The translations under genes and the position numbers were made by a program. Source: Cryptococcus deneoformans JEC21 (taxonomy: Eukaryota > Basidiomycota > Tremellomycetes > Tremellales > Cryptococcaceae). From it: a stretch of 64,000 nt of DNA. Under the pieces are notes generated by a model, which searched no databases, was not told where the DNA came from, and saw nothing but the letters and a program-made list of their open reading frames with translations. The DNA lies in contig NC_006685.1 in assembly GCF_000091045.1 (NCBI RefSeq), positions 1,886,201 through 1,950,200 on the forward strand, in the 5' to 3' direction. Below, one piece after another: positions 23,001 through 34,780 of the stretch; within the stretch, counting starts at the first letter, position 1, and every line of letters begins with the position of its first letter.

Positions 23001-24736
23001 GATGGCAGGCCTGCCATCTGAGCGGCTACATAGCTCACTGGAGAAGGAGCCTGGGATGGTTGTGTAGATTGGATAGGTCGCTCGTAGGGTTTACCGGCTC
23101 GAACACTCGGGGTTTGCTTCTGTATCACTGCTCCAGCTTCGCCAAGTGACTGGAAACTCTGCACACTCTCTGCCTCAGAAGGACTAGGAGATTGAGGACG
23201 AGAAGATGCCATCAAGGCGACATTGGGACGAGCTTTTCGTCGAGCCACTGCAGGCTGTGGCGGACCTTCAATGGCAATAGGCTTGGGTTTAGCCTTAGTA
23301 TCAGTTTTGTGATCGTCAGTGATTCGGATCGGCTTTGTCATGGAAGTTGCTAATATCCGCCCATCATACGTCCTCAAAGTAAATTTGATTCTAACCTTAT
23401 TAGCCAAAGTCATATGTCAAAGAATTGATAGACTTACCTGAAGCCGACCTTTTCACCGTGACATTTCCCATAGCAAACCACTCTGAAAGGCAACCAATTG
23501 CAGCTCCCATCCTCAAGCTTGACCTCTGCAGGGGTATTGAACAACACAATATCGTGCCTCCAATCTGCACAATCCGGATCCCATGAAGGTTCCTCCACCA
23601 TCTGTCCCGCTCTCTTCGGATCATAGTCATCGGGATTCTCGGCAGTAATGAAATCTACTGATGGCGGAACGAGTGATTGCCGTGGGGGTTTAGATGCAGG
23701 TGAAGCGGCATCAGAATCAGATGTAGCGGGTTGCGCTCGTTTACGATTCCGGTCCTTGGCTTCTCGTCGACGGGTTTCACGGTTGCGACATCGCTTACAG
23801 ACATATACACGTTTACCATCCTCGCCAGACATGTAAACTGCCGTCTCAAGATACGCCAACTTGTCTTTGGGAATATGTCCAATAGCTTGCAGCTGCTTTT
23901 TGGAGCTATTCTTGGTAGTGGTGCCAGCTTGTAGTCGAAGGCCATGGAAAGTGGAGATGCGCTCAAAAGTCATCAACAAATCGCCATTAGGGCCCTTCGG
24001 GATCAGAGGATGTAATGATGGTGGGGGAATCGGTGAATGGAGAGGAGCAAGACGAAGAATGTCGATGATAACTCTGATTGCCGTTTCAACTCTGGATTTA
24101 TCGGCATATAGAGGGTCTCCCTGGAGAAGGAGTTGATTACGTCTGAAATACACGTACGTTTGTTGGCTAATTTCAACATGGATGTATAGAACACTCACCC
24201 GTTACTCCCAGCCATAAGGTCATCCAAAGAGGGATCCACAGTTGATAACCCCTCGACATCATACATCCTTTTAGGGGGCTCAGCCCTCGATCCTCCATAA
24301 GCGGAGGCGCCGGTGTTAGCGCTGACGCTTGGAATGCCCGCCGAGTTCATTGCTGACACCCGGTCAGACACCTTTGATGAGCCGGCCATGGGAGTTGAGA
24401 CAGAGTGAAAAGGTTTCGTATCGAGTAAGGGTTTGATATCTGACCGGGAACTTTGGTACTGTTGAGGTTGTGCAGGTAAAGATGAGCGAGTGATAGGTAA
24501 CGGTTTTTGAGCATGTGATCTAAAATGTTTGTCAGCAGTGTAACTCAACCTGGTAAAAATACTAACCCGTTGACCTCTCCTAGCAGAGCCTGCATTACAC
24601 CTGCAGGAGCTTCTATCCCATGTCCATTGCTCCTTGGATCACTGTTCTGACCGCCAACGGCTTCAGGCGAAGACTCAATGGTGGACCGTGCGGAAAATGG
24701 TGATGAAAAAACTGAGGGAGAATCTATGGGAAGCAT
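20064..24736 (-). CDS. MGA2: Mga2/Spt23-type ER-membrane-anchored transcription factor
   Basis: This family senses membrane lipid packing and is cut from the ER by ubiquitin-proteasome processing to activate fatty-acid desaturase and sterol genes. About 1,470 residues are read from the ATG at 24736. A Ser/Pro-rich N-terminus is followed by the family's N-terminal conserved domain in the exon at about 24140-23440, with a Cys/Arg-rich patch (YVCKRCRNRETRRREAKDRN). Next come a long low-complexity region, an IPT/TIG fold (PAITHVIPGEGPMAGGPTIA, about 22180-21900), and ankyrin repeats (LLHIASAMGFSRLVRRLI, NGYTPLAFAALCGRHTCARV, about 21500-21230). The last exon (20064-20206) encodes the membrane anchor (MLYLFWLPILLFVGFWLLV) plus a basic tail. 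It is joined by a 56-nt intron with a GCTGAC branch motif. IPT plus ankyrin plus a C-terminal anchor identifies Mga2/Spt23. Confidence 0.93.
20207..20262 (-). other. Last intron of MGA2, open in frame if retained
   Basis: This 56-nt intron starts GTAAGT and ends GGCAG, with a GCTGAC branch-like motif. It has no in-frame stop. Retention shifts the frame through the anchor exon and replaces the transmembrane anchor with a roughly 70-residue soluble tail ending at 20054. Confidence 0.7.
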
Positions 24737-26442
24737 CTTGATATGTGGCGCCGGTAATGAGACTATAACATCTATGTTAATAGTTTACAAGACGCAGATT
24801 ATCGATGTGTTGAGGTCGATGATTCGTCCCAGACACGGGGTCGAAGAAGGCGAAGACGAGGCGAGGATGCGACTCGCGAGTCGTAACTGTCTGCTCAGCA
24901 AAGTGCCTCGTCTGGCTCCTGAGAGTCCACCCTTCGGAGCTTCGTATGTAGTAGAGTGCGTGCCGTATCTCGATGGATGATAATAAAAACCTATCGTTGC
25001 TTGACTGTTGGTATGTAAGTGTACGAGTAACGAATGTAAATGTAGTGTCGGCGATGTGATAAGTGAGGCGTCGAGGATTTGGTGGAAAAGATTGAAAAAT
25101 GTGGAATGCGGGTGGCGGGCTGAAAGATGACGACGACGTGGGCGGGAGTCGCACGCTGGCGACTGCCGGTGCGGGGTCGTAAAAAGGGTGGGCCTCTTGG
25201 CGGGATGAGGAGGACCCAAATGATAGGATGGACGAAGACGTGCTCGGAGAGGTATGTATAGAAAGAGGTGGAAAAGAAAAGACGGTGGTGCCTTATGATG
25301 TGCGGCGCTAGAAGATCTCCCAAAGAAAAGAGGACCCCTTCCTATGAGTATTCCACTCCTTCTTACTGGCCCGTTCTTCGCAGCCGGGACTGTCATGTAT
25401 GCATACCGCTTTATTACATCTCCTTTTTAAGTTGCCTCCCCTCCTCACTCACCTGGACTATAGGCCGGGCTGGTGCTAGTGAAGGCAGCGTAACGTATAT
25501 GTGCATATCGTTCTTAATGAAGCGCAAGAGCGGTCAGTGCCCATTATTGTGCATGTGCACAGGCAGGGTATCCCTATCTTTTCTTGTTTCCCTTTGTTCC
25601 TCCATTCTGTTTCACATGAACAGGGTGGGAAGACATCGTATCTTTTGGCCTCATTTATGTGTTTGGCGCAGTCCAGGCCATAATGATATAGGGCCTGTGG
25701 GAGCAAGGTGTAGGACCCCGGAGTCGCGCTGCAAGGAACGATGCGGAAGTATATAGCAGTCAGGTGCCTGAGCCATGCAGGATGCCAGGATCCAGAAGGT
25801 TTTCAGGTGTTACAGCGTAAAGGTCAGGTTCAACAAGGCTTATTCTTTCGGAGAGCTAGTCCGATCACCCCTAGTAGCTAACCGCCTATCGCCCTACTAA
25901 TAATAGGCCACATCCACGACTTTGCCGCGATGCCGGCTTTAAACACAGCATACGTAGAACGAGAGCATCCTCAAGCCTGCCAAGAGCAAGTCCTCCATCA
26001 TGCTGCTTGTTGCTGCTATCTGCTCACAATAATCCGGTAAGGAGTGAGCAGCGAGAGAGGAGAGAACGCGGTGCTGGCTCGCCCACAGTCAGGCAACAAA
26101 GAGCATCTTTTCTTCTTCATCCATTATCTTTACTCCACATTTGATATAAGCATGCTGGTGGACATTTATCCTCTTAATTATATATGTGAAGCAACCATCA
26201 AATAGATAAGATCAAGTTCTCGATCACCATGTATCCATTACAACGGAGATAACGACGCGCTATTTGCCGGCTGTCAATTGTACGCCGCTCGGAAAGCCGA
26301 AATGGTCCGACACATATCCCCATCTCCAACCGCCTCATCCAACAATTTCGACCATTCGTCGAAATAAAGCAAATACTCGTAAAACGCACCACTATCCGAT
26401 CATTGGTATCAAAGTTCCGAGGAGCTTGTCTCCACTTCTCCC
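24737..26442. other. 1.7-kb divergent intergenic region; probable long MGA2 leader
   Basis: This separates MGA2 (minus) from the mitochondrial carrier (plus). On the minus strand, immediately upstream of the MGA2 ATG, three frames stay open over long stretches. These include a 203-codon frame from the ATG at 25396 to 24785 and others at 25154-24777 and 25323-24991. Their translations are Arg/Ser/His-rich without recognisable domains. They probably reflect pyrimidine-rich leader composition or upstream ORFs. Nothing is recognised between 25400 and 26440. Confidence 0.4.
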
Positions 26443-28129
26443 ATGCCCTCATTCACGACTTCCAGCTCTCCTCAAATACCCGCGCACTCCACAAAACTTC
26501 ACCGTCACTCTGTCCAGGACGAAGCGTCAGAATTCGCCGTAGCAACATCTAGTTCGACATATGCCATCGCTGAAGAAGAGTTTGAAAGTGAATCTGAAGA
26601 GAGGACGTTGAGAGGGAGGTTGAGGGACATCATGTCAGATAATCAGATGGTGATCAACACGTTTATTGCGGGTACGTTTATGCTGGGGATACAAGAAAAA
26701 CCGGAGATAAAGCTCATAAACAACTTAGGCGGGCTTGCTGGAGCTGCTAGCAGAACGGTTGTTAGTCCTCTGGAAAGACTGAAGATTATTCTGTGCGCCT
26801 GATCTTATTGCCTTGCGTATGTATTTTCGCTGACTTCTTACTAGCCAAGTACAGGCATCTGGTAGCAAATCTGGTGTTGGGCAAGCGTACGCTGGAGTTT
26901 GGGAGTCCTTGGGACGGATGTGGAAGGACGAGGGCTGGAGAGGGTTCATGAGGGGTAACGGCATCAACGTTGTCCGAGTGAGTTTTGTTTCTGCGTTCCA
27001 ACTGTCACGTCATTCCCTAGACAGTAAACTGATCGAGTGACCGATGTCAGATATTACCATACTCGGCTTTACAATTCACAGTGAGCTAGCCCTGGCATGA
27101 ATTGGCATGGGATGATGGCTCACCCAGCATTTAAGTCGTATGGAGCATTCAAGGGTGTCTTATCGACATGGTCTGGCCAAGAGGCGCTCTCAACACCGTT
27201 GCGCTTGACAGCAGGTGCAGGTGCAGGTGTCGTTGCTGTTGGTGCGTTGCGCTGTCATACTAGACTTGACTCGACTTGTCAAAACCTGGGGTATAGACTA
27301 GACACTGACCGTTGCCTGTAGTTGCCACATATCCTCTAGATCTCGTTCGAGCTCGGTTATCCATCGCAACGGCGAACATGGCAGTTCGTCAGCCTGGAGC
27401 AGCGTTCACAAATGAAGACGCAAGATTAGGTATAGTCGGTATGACCAAGAAAGTGTATAAGGCCGAGGGGGGGTTAAGAGGCCTGTAGTAAGTCCTCACT
27501 CGCCATTGGTATCTTTGAGAGTAATAATAACTGTTGCGCACGAACAGTCGAGGTTGTTGGGCCACAGCTTTAGGAGTGGCGCCTTACGTGTCGCTGAACT
27601 GTGAGTCTTGAAATAATTTTACAGCACATGGTTACAAACTAATACTTTCCCAGTTTTCTTCTATGAATCCGGTAAGCTCACTACTACCCGCCTTTCCTCC
27701 TTTTTTTTCCCACACTAACTATTCTTCCCAGTCAAAACCCACGTCCTTCCTGATCCGCCTTCCCCCCCATTATCAGAAACGGACCTCGCTCTCCGTAAAC
27801 TCTTCTGCGGCGCCGTCTCTGGCGCCTCTTCCCTCATCTTCACCCACCCCTTTGACGTGTTGAGAAGAAAGCTGCAGGTGGCCGGCTTGTCTACCCTCAC
27901 TCCGCATTATGATGGAGCAATCGATGCTATGAGGCAGATAATAAGGAATGAAGGTTTTTGGAAGGGGATGTAGTAAGTCCATTAGACATCTTTATGATTG
28001 TCAAGGAGGATAGTTGATGTGCGCTTGTCTAGTCGTGGATTGACACCTAATTTGATCAAAGTGACACCATCGATCGCAGTTTCGTTTTACGTCTTTGAGC
28101 TTGTTCGGGATTCTTTAGAAGCTTTATAA
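26443..28129 (+). CDS. Mitochondrial carrier family protein (SLC25; YPR011C/SLC25A42-like)
   Basis: This is an inner mitochondrial membrane transporter with three tandem repeats of about 100 residues. Signatures after splicing are SPLERLKIILQVQ (repeat 1), YPLDLVRARLS (repeat 2) and HPFDVLRRKLQV (repeat 3). Each is followed by an aromatic/Gly motif such as DEGWRGFMRGNGINVVR, GGLRGLYRGC or GFWKGMYRGLTPN. The start ATG at 26443 gives a roughly 60-residue acidic Ser-rich extension before the first helix; a later Met (MVINTF) is possible. The combination of SPLERLKI and GNGINVVRILPYSALQF resembles yeast YPR011C (an APS/PAPS carrier) and CoA-type SLC25A42 carriers. The substrate is an inference. 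Introns at about 26671-26727, 26795-26845, 26978-27048 and later restore the repeats. The stop is TAA at 28127-28129. Confidence 0.9.
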
Positions 28130-28469
28130 CTTTGGGAAAAACAAAAAGGTGGTACTTTTTTACTTTCGATCTAGCATATTTTCATCGTTTATTTTGCATA
28201 TGCATACTGCATGAATTTCCATTGTTTCATCTAGTTTATATTCCTTCCTTGGACAAGATCTTAGGCATGAGCTAACCTTCGTACTCGGGCACCGGATCGT
28301 GCACGCTCGGCCCACGGATATCCGCGACGGAAGCAAAAAGGTAACGATTGACCGCGATAAAAGAAAAATTATAATACGTAGAGTACTACGTTCTCCTTCA
28401 ACAAAAGATCGTCATTCCCTGTATAAGTAGCCATTCAGTCTAATATAGAACATAGAACATAGCCCACCA
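28130..28469. other. Intergenic region upstream of the first FSH hydrolase
   Basis: A TATAAG element at 28422-28427 lies about 45 bp before the next ATG. Nothing else is recognised. Confidence 0.4.
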
Positions 28470-29808
28470 ATGACTATTCGAATCCTTACCCTCTGTGGAT
28501 TCACCCAAAACTCCCACATCTACTCCAAACAAGTACGTGTTTTACCTATTCCTTGGGATTGCTTTTGTCGTTGCTTGATTACTAATTGGAAGCTTTAGAT
28601 TGGCGCTGTGCGCAAAGCTGTCAAGAATGCCGAATTCGGTTCGTACCGGTCCATCTCACAAATGTCGTTGGCCTTGACTGCAGGATATTGAAGCTCTTCC
28701 CTTGCAGTCTTCGTCGATCCCCCCATCGTCGTACAGAAAGCTGATCTCCCATGGATCACCCCGGCCAATCTTGATCAATTTGGCTCCAGTGCCAGCATGG
28801 ATGCCGAGACCCAGACAGCTGAGACGACGCCTAGAGCATGGTGGCTGAACTCTGACGAATGGAAGACTTTCAGACGTGAGTTTGAGTAACATTGTTGTAC
28901 TCCAGTGCAAGGGCTTATTGTGTTTTGTAGGGTTTGATGAAACTGTTGCTTATCTTCACGATTATATCGTGAAGAATGGGCCTTTCGATGTGAGCGCACG
29001 CCTTAATATATGGATCAATAGATCATGCTGATATTGTTATAGGGTGTCATGGGTTTCTCGCAGGGCGCAGGTATGGCGGCTCTTTTGGCCGCCATGGTGG
29101 GTTTTCCTGCTCCTCGAAGACGTGCGTCTACTGACGTGGTTGTTCGTAGGTGGAGAAGCCTGGTATTCATCCCAATTTTCCGGCTGAGCCTCCTATTCCT
29201 AAGTTCAAGTGTGAGCTCTACTCCCGATCGCTCTTCTTAGGGTTTAAATGGAAGCACCTGATCCAAATCCGCTGACTATCAAATCATGGATAAGTTGCTA
29301 TCTTCGTTGGCGGTTTCCTTCCGGGATATCGGCCCAAGATCGAATCCCACGACTTCACCAACTACTTCCCCTTACCGTCTAGTCTCGTTACCCTCCATAT
29401 CTCCGGCAGAAACGATACCCTCATCACACCCGAAAGAAGTGAGATATTAATGAAGCACTGTGAAAATGCGAGATTTGAACTTCACGATGGTGGTCACTAC
29501 ACACCTTCCAAAGCGTCATGGAGGCATTTCTTGAAGTTAGTCTCTATCGTGTGACCCGACCATGCCCACAATTACTGATAAACAACAGCGCCTACATTAA
29601 TTCTTTCGCTCCAGGTGGTAGCAACGGCGACCTGCCATCCGTCGACTCTTACGGTCCGAACGGGCCTAATGCTCCACCTACAGGCAAGGGTGGCAAGTCT
29701 GGAACCAACACCCCCAAATCCAAGAGCGGAGCAAATACGCCAAAGGTTGACCCCGAGACTGAAGAACCTCAGACCGAGTCCAAGTCGGTCGCGGCACTAT
29801 CATCATGA
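28470..29808 (+). CDS. FSH1-family serine hydrolase (paralog A)
   Basis: This alpha/beta-hydrolase of the FSH (family of serine hydrolases, Fsh1-3) type has an unknown physiological substrate, probably esters. MTIRILTLCGFTQNSHIYSKQ is the family's N-terminal beta strand and oxyanion loop. The nucleophile elbow G-F-S-Q-G (GVMGFSQGAGMAALLAAM) starts an exon near 29043. The catalytic Asp lies in SGRNDTLITPERS and the His in GGHYTPSKASWRHFL. About 65 residues of Gly/Asn/Pro/Thr/Lys-rich tail (GKSGTNTPKSKSGANTPK) follow, containing a near-duplicated NTPK motif. The stop is a TGA ending at 29808. Exon phases match the second copy at 31694-33130, which supports tandem duplication. Confidence 0.9.
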
Positions 29809-31693
29809 TTTAATTTGAGGACCTCGAGTTACTACTCGGCTGTCCATATTTTGTATGCATGTACATCACCAACACTTCTTTCTCATACGGCTGATGGCCC
29901 AGAATGATCATTAGTGTGTCTCCCAATCTTTTGATTGCCCTTAAAAACTGTGCTAGCGAAAGAACGAAGCGGACGATCAGCCAGCAATGTGGATCATATC
30001 AGATATGTGGCAAGTGATTAATTCCTTAATCCCAACTTCTTGTAATCAACGAAGGGAGGCAGAAGCATGCGTATCGCTGCGCCCCAAGTAAGATTTATTG
30101 TCATCTGCTTGATCTCAGCAGCGGCATAGTCAGTGATCAAGTTTGGCTCCAGGAGGCAGACGCTACCCATCAACCTTGTAATTTCGGTCATTCAACCCCC
30201 CACAGCTCCTTTCATCTTCACCAGTTCGTGCTTTCTGGTCTGGCCAAGGTTCACAAGCTATTTTGTTTCTGTCCGTCAACAAAATGACTAATCACGCTCG
30301 TAAGCAACGAATGCATCACGGACACGCATGGACGTGTTCACACACACGCCCAAGCTGATTCATTAGCATTATCAATAGTAGGATCAATTGTCGGGGTGCG
30401 TCGGTACCGGAAAAATTGCTAGATGGGGAAGATTGTACCTTTGGGAAGTTGAAATTGTAAATAGAGCGAGGGCAAGGGTCAAAACTTCATCTCGTCACTT
30501 ATGGGAAGTTGAAAGGGCTTCTACCAACACTATTCTGTACTTAGTGAGCTGTATTTACATCCTCCTACAATGTAACCCAAGCCTGATAAGGGGGACTAAA
30601 CACGTTTCTTTGTAGCGTAAATCCCAAAATTTTCAGCTCTTCCATTTATTCTCATCTACTTCAAAGTCTTACTCGCAACGATGCCGGTGATTCGATCTCC
30701 GCAGCTGGGTTGCCGTCGGTGGCACCACCAATGCTTTTTGATTCCTTAGACGTAAGAGTCTGGCCGGACATTAATAACTACTGCGGCCTTGCTTAGAATA
30801 TCCCGAGTCCGAGGATTCAGGATCATAGTCAATTTCTCGAAGCAACTTGAAGTGTATGGTATGATGGTAAAGGCAAAATCGGTTTTGTACCTATTTGATA
30901 AGCCGCAAGAAGAATAAGGGATCAAAAATCAAACAAAAGGGAACTTCCATCTTATCTAGTTTCATCTTCCGCCTGTGTTGCTTTCTTTGACGTCTCATTA
31001 CGAGACGCTCTTCTTCCATCAGTGCCTGCAGGCTGATAAGGCACTATTATTGTACAGCTTTGTCCCTCGCCATTTCTTGTACTTTCTGGGGTAAATCGCC
31101 CATGTGATCATCTCTCAGCACTTGCTTTGATTCAAGCTTGATCTATTCGGTTTCGAAACAGGCCATGGACCGTGCCCTTGATCGGACCTTGCTAATAAGT
31201 CCTTTCCCTACTTTACCTTCTTTTGATCAGAGCTCTTGCCCTTGGCCTGCCGTCCGGATCTTGCATAAGCAACTTACATGCCGGTCCTGTCCTTTTTTCA
31301 TCTTCGCGGCATTATTATTGTTTCAACCCCAGCTTTCCGAGCTAATTTTCTATCCACACAGCTCTAAATAAGTGTGCGTCCATCGAGCCGCAGCTCCCCA
31401 CGTCGACAACTGTCCATCGCGGAGGAATCCTTTGCCCATGGCATACGTTGTGCCGACCACTTCCAAACTTTCTTATCATTATGCCAAGTTTACGACCGGT
31501 CTATTCCGATGATACTGCAATTGCCGCAATGATGGAAAAAGAGGCTGCTTTTTTGTCATCGACACCCCTGGAAAGATATATAAGTGAAGAATCTTGGAAG
31601 TGCAAAATTCTTTAGCTCATAATCGCTTCTTATCCATAGCTCATTCGCTGCAAACCAGCTGGTTTGCCTTTCACGCTCACACAATCTAAAACC
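29809..31693. other. 1.9-kb intergenic region between FSH paralogs
   Basis: No supported gene. A 13-bp direct repeat (TGGGAAGTTGAAA) occurs at 30442-30454 and 30502-30514. The rest is ordinary mixed-composition DNA with short chance ORFs. Confidence 0.4.
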
Positions 31694-33130
31694 ATGCTTC
31701 GCGTTCTCTGCTTCTGCGGTTTTACAGGGAACAAGTATATCTTTGCCCAGGAAGTGAGCCTTGTATTTCTCCTTCTTACCACACGGCCAATAGCCAACTC
31801 CGTTACAAACAGCTTTCACGTCTTCGAGCCTTATGTGCCGACAGTGTCGAATTTGGTGTGTATTTCCTGCCTTTCCAAGAAAACATTTTATTTCTTGTTC
31901 TTTCCTTTTTTGCCCTCGTCCAATTACTAACCTGATTATTAATACCTTTGGTAGTAATCCTCGAACCGCCCATGATCGTTCATCCCGTCGATTTCCCTCT
32001 TGAGTTCCAAGCTGCAAGGGAGTCAACAGGATGGACGATTGAGAGAACTGTAGAGACGACACCCAGGGCGTGGTTTGACGGTGGTGCAGATTGGCACGGT
32101 GATAGAGGTAGGCATCGGTTAACAGGAAGCCGATCTCTAAGATCATATGTTAATGCAGAGCAGGTTTCACCGACAGCGTGGCGTACGTTCACAAGTTCCT
32201 CACTGAAAATGAACCTTTTGATGTGGGTATCGACTCTAGATGTTGGTTGTTCAGGGCTCTCCGTTGCTGATGGAAGCTGAAAGGGCTTCTTGGCATTCTC
32301 TTCGGGAGCAACATTGGCTTTTGTAGTTGTGGCCCTTCTAGTAAATCTATTATTCTTCTATCAGAAGGATATTAATAAGATTTACCATGCCAACAGATGA
32401 AGGGCGCTCAACATTCAGACCGCTACTTCCCTTTCCACCCAAGACTCCAAAAACCCAGGTGTACGCTCATTTTTTCCGCCTTATGTTGAGAAGCCACGTT
32501 AATGTCATCCGTACAGTCTTCATCAACACATCTGGCTTCTTCATAGGCGGCCACTCGACGCCTCATCCTTCTTACGCCCCTCTCTTCCCGCTGCCAGCTT
32601 CGTTCCCGACCCTGCACGTTATCGGCAAGAATGATACTATTGTCCCGCATGTTGAGACCGAGTTTATGACGAAGATGTGCTTGAATAAGAGGGTCGAGTG
32701 GCACATGGGCGGTGAGTTGCAAAATGCGCAAGATCTCAGAGGCTGCACACTAATTGGCGGCCCTTGTAGACCATTTTGTGCCCATGAAAGCCTCCTGGAG
32801 AGGTTTCTTCAAGTGGGTTCCCGTTAGCGCCTGTAAAACATGTGACATGGCTAATATTTTTCTAGGGATTACATCGAATCGTTCCTCCCTGGTGGCGCCG
32901 ACGGGGAGGGCATACCTCATCCTAACGAATTCTCGCCTTCTGTCATCTCCCAGCTCCGATCAGTGAGGATCCAGTCTCAACTCGATAGTGGCTTTATGCT
33001 TCCCTCCGTCGCCCACGTCTCGGCAGAAAAGGGGCTCAACCAAAATTCCCGAGTCAGGTTAGTGATCGCCCCCTTGCAGGTCAAGACCGTGGGTGTCCCC
33101 GTGTATGTTCTGAATCAGGGAGTTGTGTAG
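31694..33130 (+). CDS. FSH1-family serine hydrolase (paralog B, diverged)
   Basis: This is a second copy of the neighbouring hydrolase with the same intron phases. It starts MLRVLCFCGFTGNKYIFAQE at 31694. Following exons give LSRLRALCADSVEFVILEPPMIVHP, then TPRAWFDGGADWHGDR, then AYVHKFLTENEPFD. The next exon starts at 32284 with GFLAFSSGATLAFVVVALL. There the nucleophile Ser is kept (32299-32301), but the elbow's first Gly is Ala (A-F-S-S-G). The Asp (IGKNDTIVP) and His (GGDHFVPMKASWRGFF) are present. The exon after 32390 must use the donor GTACGC at 32461; the GTGTAC two bases earlier would break the frame. The C-terminal tail (DYIESFLPGGADGEGI...) is unlike paralog A. The stop is TAG at 33128-33130. 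It appears intact but diverged. Confidence 0.78.
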
Positions 33131-34780
33131 AGCGCGGTTGTGGCGTTTGCCAGTCCTCATGGCCGTTTTGTAAAAGTGCCCTGTTCTCTTTCTTGGGTTC
33201 CAAGTGTATCGCATTTAACGATTAGATGACAACCATGAATGACCTCTGGAGCGCTCCACAATGTTCACAAGCCATAGGAGACAGCGTTGTCGCTTTTGAC
33301 CATCATAGAAATTGCTCGCTGGTGCATTCGCCAGTTCCCAACACCATGTGCGAGTCTAGTACTGTGAGGGTCTACCCTGCTGTCTGAGAATTGAGCGTGA
33401 TTTGATTTGTACAGTGTATCAAAATACTTGCCGGATGCTACTGATAAAATAAAATAATTTTATCTTTCACACATTGGTAATCAGAGATGAGAACGAGCGC
33501 GACTGGCGAGAGAAGACAAAGGTTTATAGTGATGCAGAGGAAGAGGGACAAGTAGATCTCTTATGTGCGGGCGTTGGAGATGATATTGCGAGCACGGCAT
33601 GGACTGCGTGAGCGGGGAGTAGTAATGTTTGAACAGAAAAACGGTTTGTTTTTCGTGGTTTTCGTATGTTTTTCAGTCGGTGTCCTGATCGCAGTAGGTG
33701 CGTACAAGCCAACTTCAGACTGCTATCCATTTCTTCTCCCTTTTATTATGTTTGCTCGATCTGCGTGACCAAGCTTCGTACGACATATGGCCCAAGAAAA
33801 AGTGTGTGCGCTTAGCTGTGACTATCGGCACTTTCGCTGTAGTAGCAATAATGGCGTGATGGGGACAGGATGATTGTTCAGCAGCTGCATGCATTCTTAT
33901 CAATAACTCTCAGATGATGGAAATAATGCATCTTCCTGCGTTTTTTTTCAGCATGGGGACAACGAGCGAGAAGAGTAAAGAACTGGATGTTGCTACCTAC
34001 GTATATTCCGAAACTGACTCGAAATAGAAGAAGGAATAAGACGGTTTGCGATTGGTGGTTGTTTGTCGAATAGAGTTGCTGCACGCCACGTGAAAGTCAG
34101 GATTGGCCGTGGTATCATATCATCGCTCTCCCTGTTCGCGCCGGGTCCCGATAACGCTACGCTTACGCTTTCCCGGCCCTCATTCCGTCAGCCGTCAACA
34201 ACATTGATTCACCCTCTTCATTCCTTCCTTCCATCCTCAACGGTATAGTGAACCGCCTCTCCCTATCCGCAACTCGCCGCCGCCGCCTTTGCCACTCGGC
34301 TGCCATCACGGCCGATCTAATCACCTCCCCCATCACGTCACGCCGCACTGCCACGCCCCATCACATCTCATCTCCGTCGTCTTCCATCTTCCACATTCTT
34401 TCTCCGTCCTTCCTGTTCCCATAAACCGTCTTCGGCCTTGCACTCGCCACCACTCCGGGGGAGTAACCGTATCTTTATCGTCGATTTTTGGGTGCCGCTC
34501 AATACACAGGGCACATTGCCAGGACAGACCAGACTACAGAGCACAAAGGACCCTTTGTCTCCATAACTGCTAGGTCTCTGGAGAGTCCCAAGACTTGCGT
34601 GCTGGATTCCACTATAACAAACAGCCAGCAACTCGTATATCTGCTGTTCTCTGCTTCTTTCAGAGCTAGATAGAAGCAAGGACACGCGTCGTCAATTTCG
34701 GCTTCATCACGCTTACACCCGAGCCCGTATAAATCCCGATCCTCATACTTCACTCCAACAACCCACCGCACAGCGCAATA
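33131..34780. other. 1.65-kb upstream region of the CCCH zinc-finger gene
   Basis: The part nearest the CCCH gene (34100-34780) is pyrimidine-rich and looks like a long leader or promoter, with TATAAAT at 34728-34734, 47 bp before the ATG. Short open frames at 33520-33770 lack any recognisable feature. Confidence 0.4.

Noticed and set aside
31556..32146. 196-codon minus-strand open frame
   Set aside because: It is antisense to the FSH paralog B exons and introns, with no recognisable motif.
32459..32516. Apparent frameshift making FSH paralog B a pseudogene
   Set aside because: It arises only if the donor GTGTAC at 32459 is used. The donor GTACGC two bases later (32461) restores the frame and aligns with paralog A.
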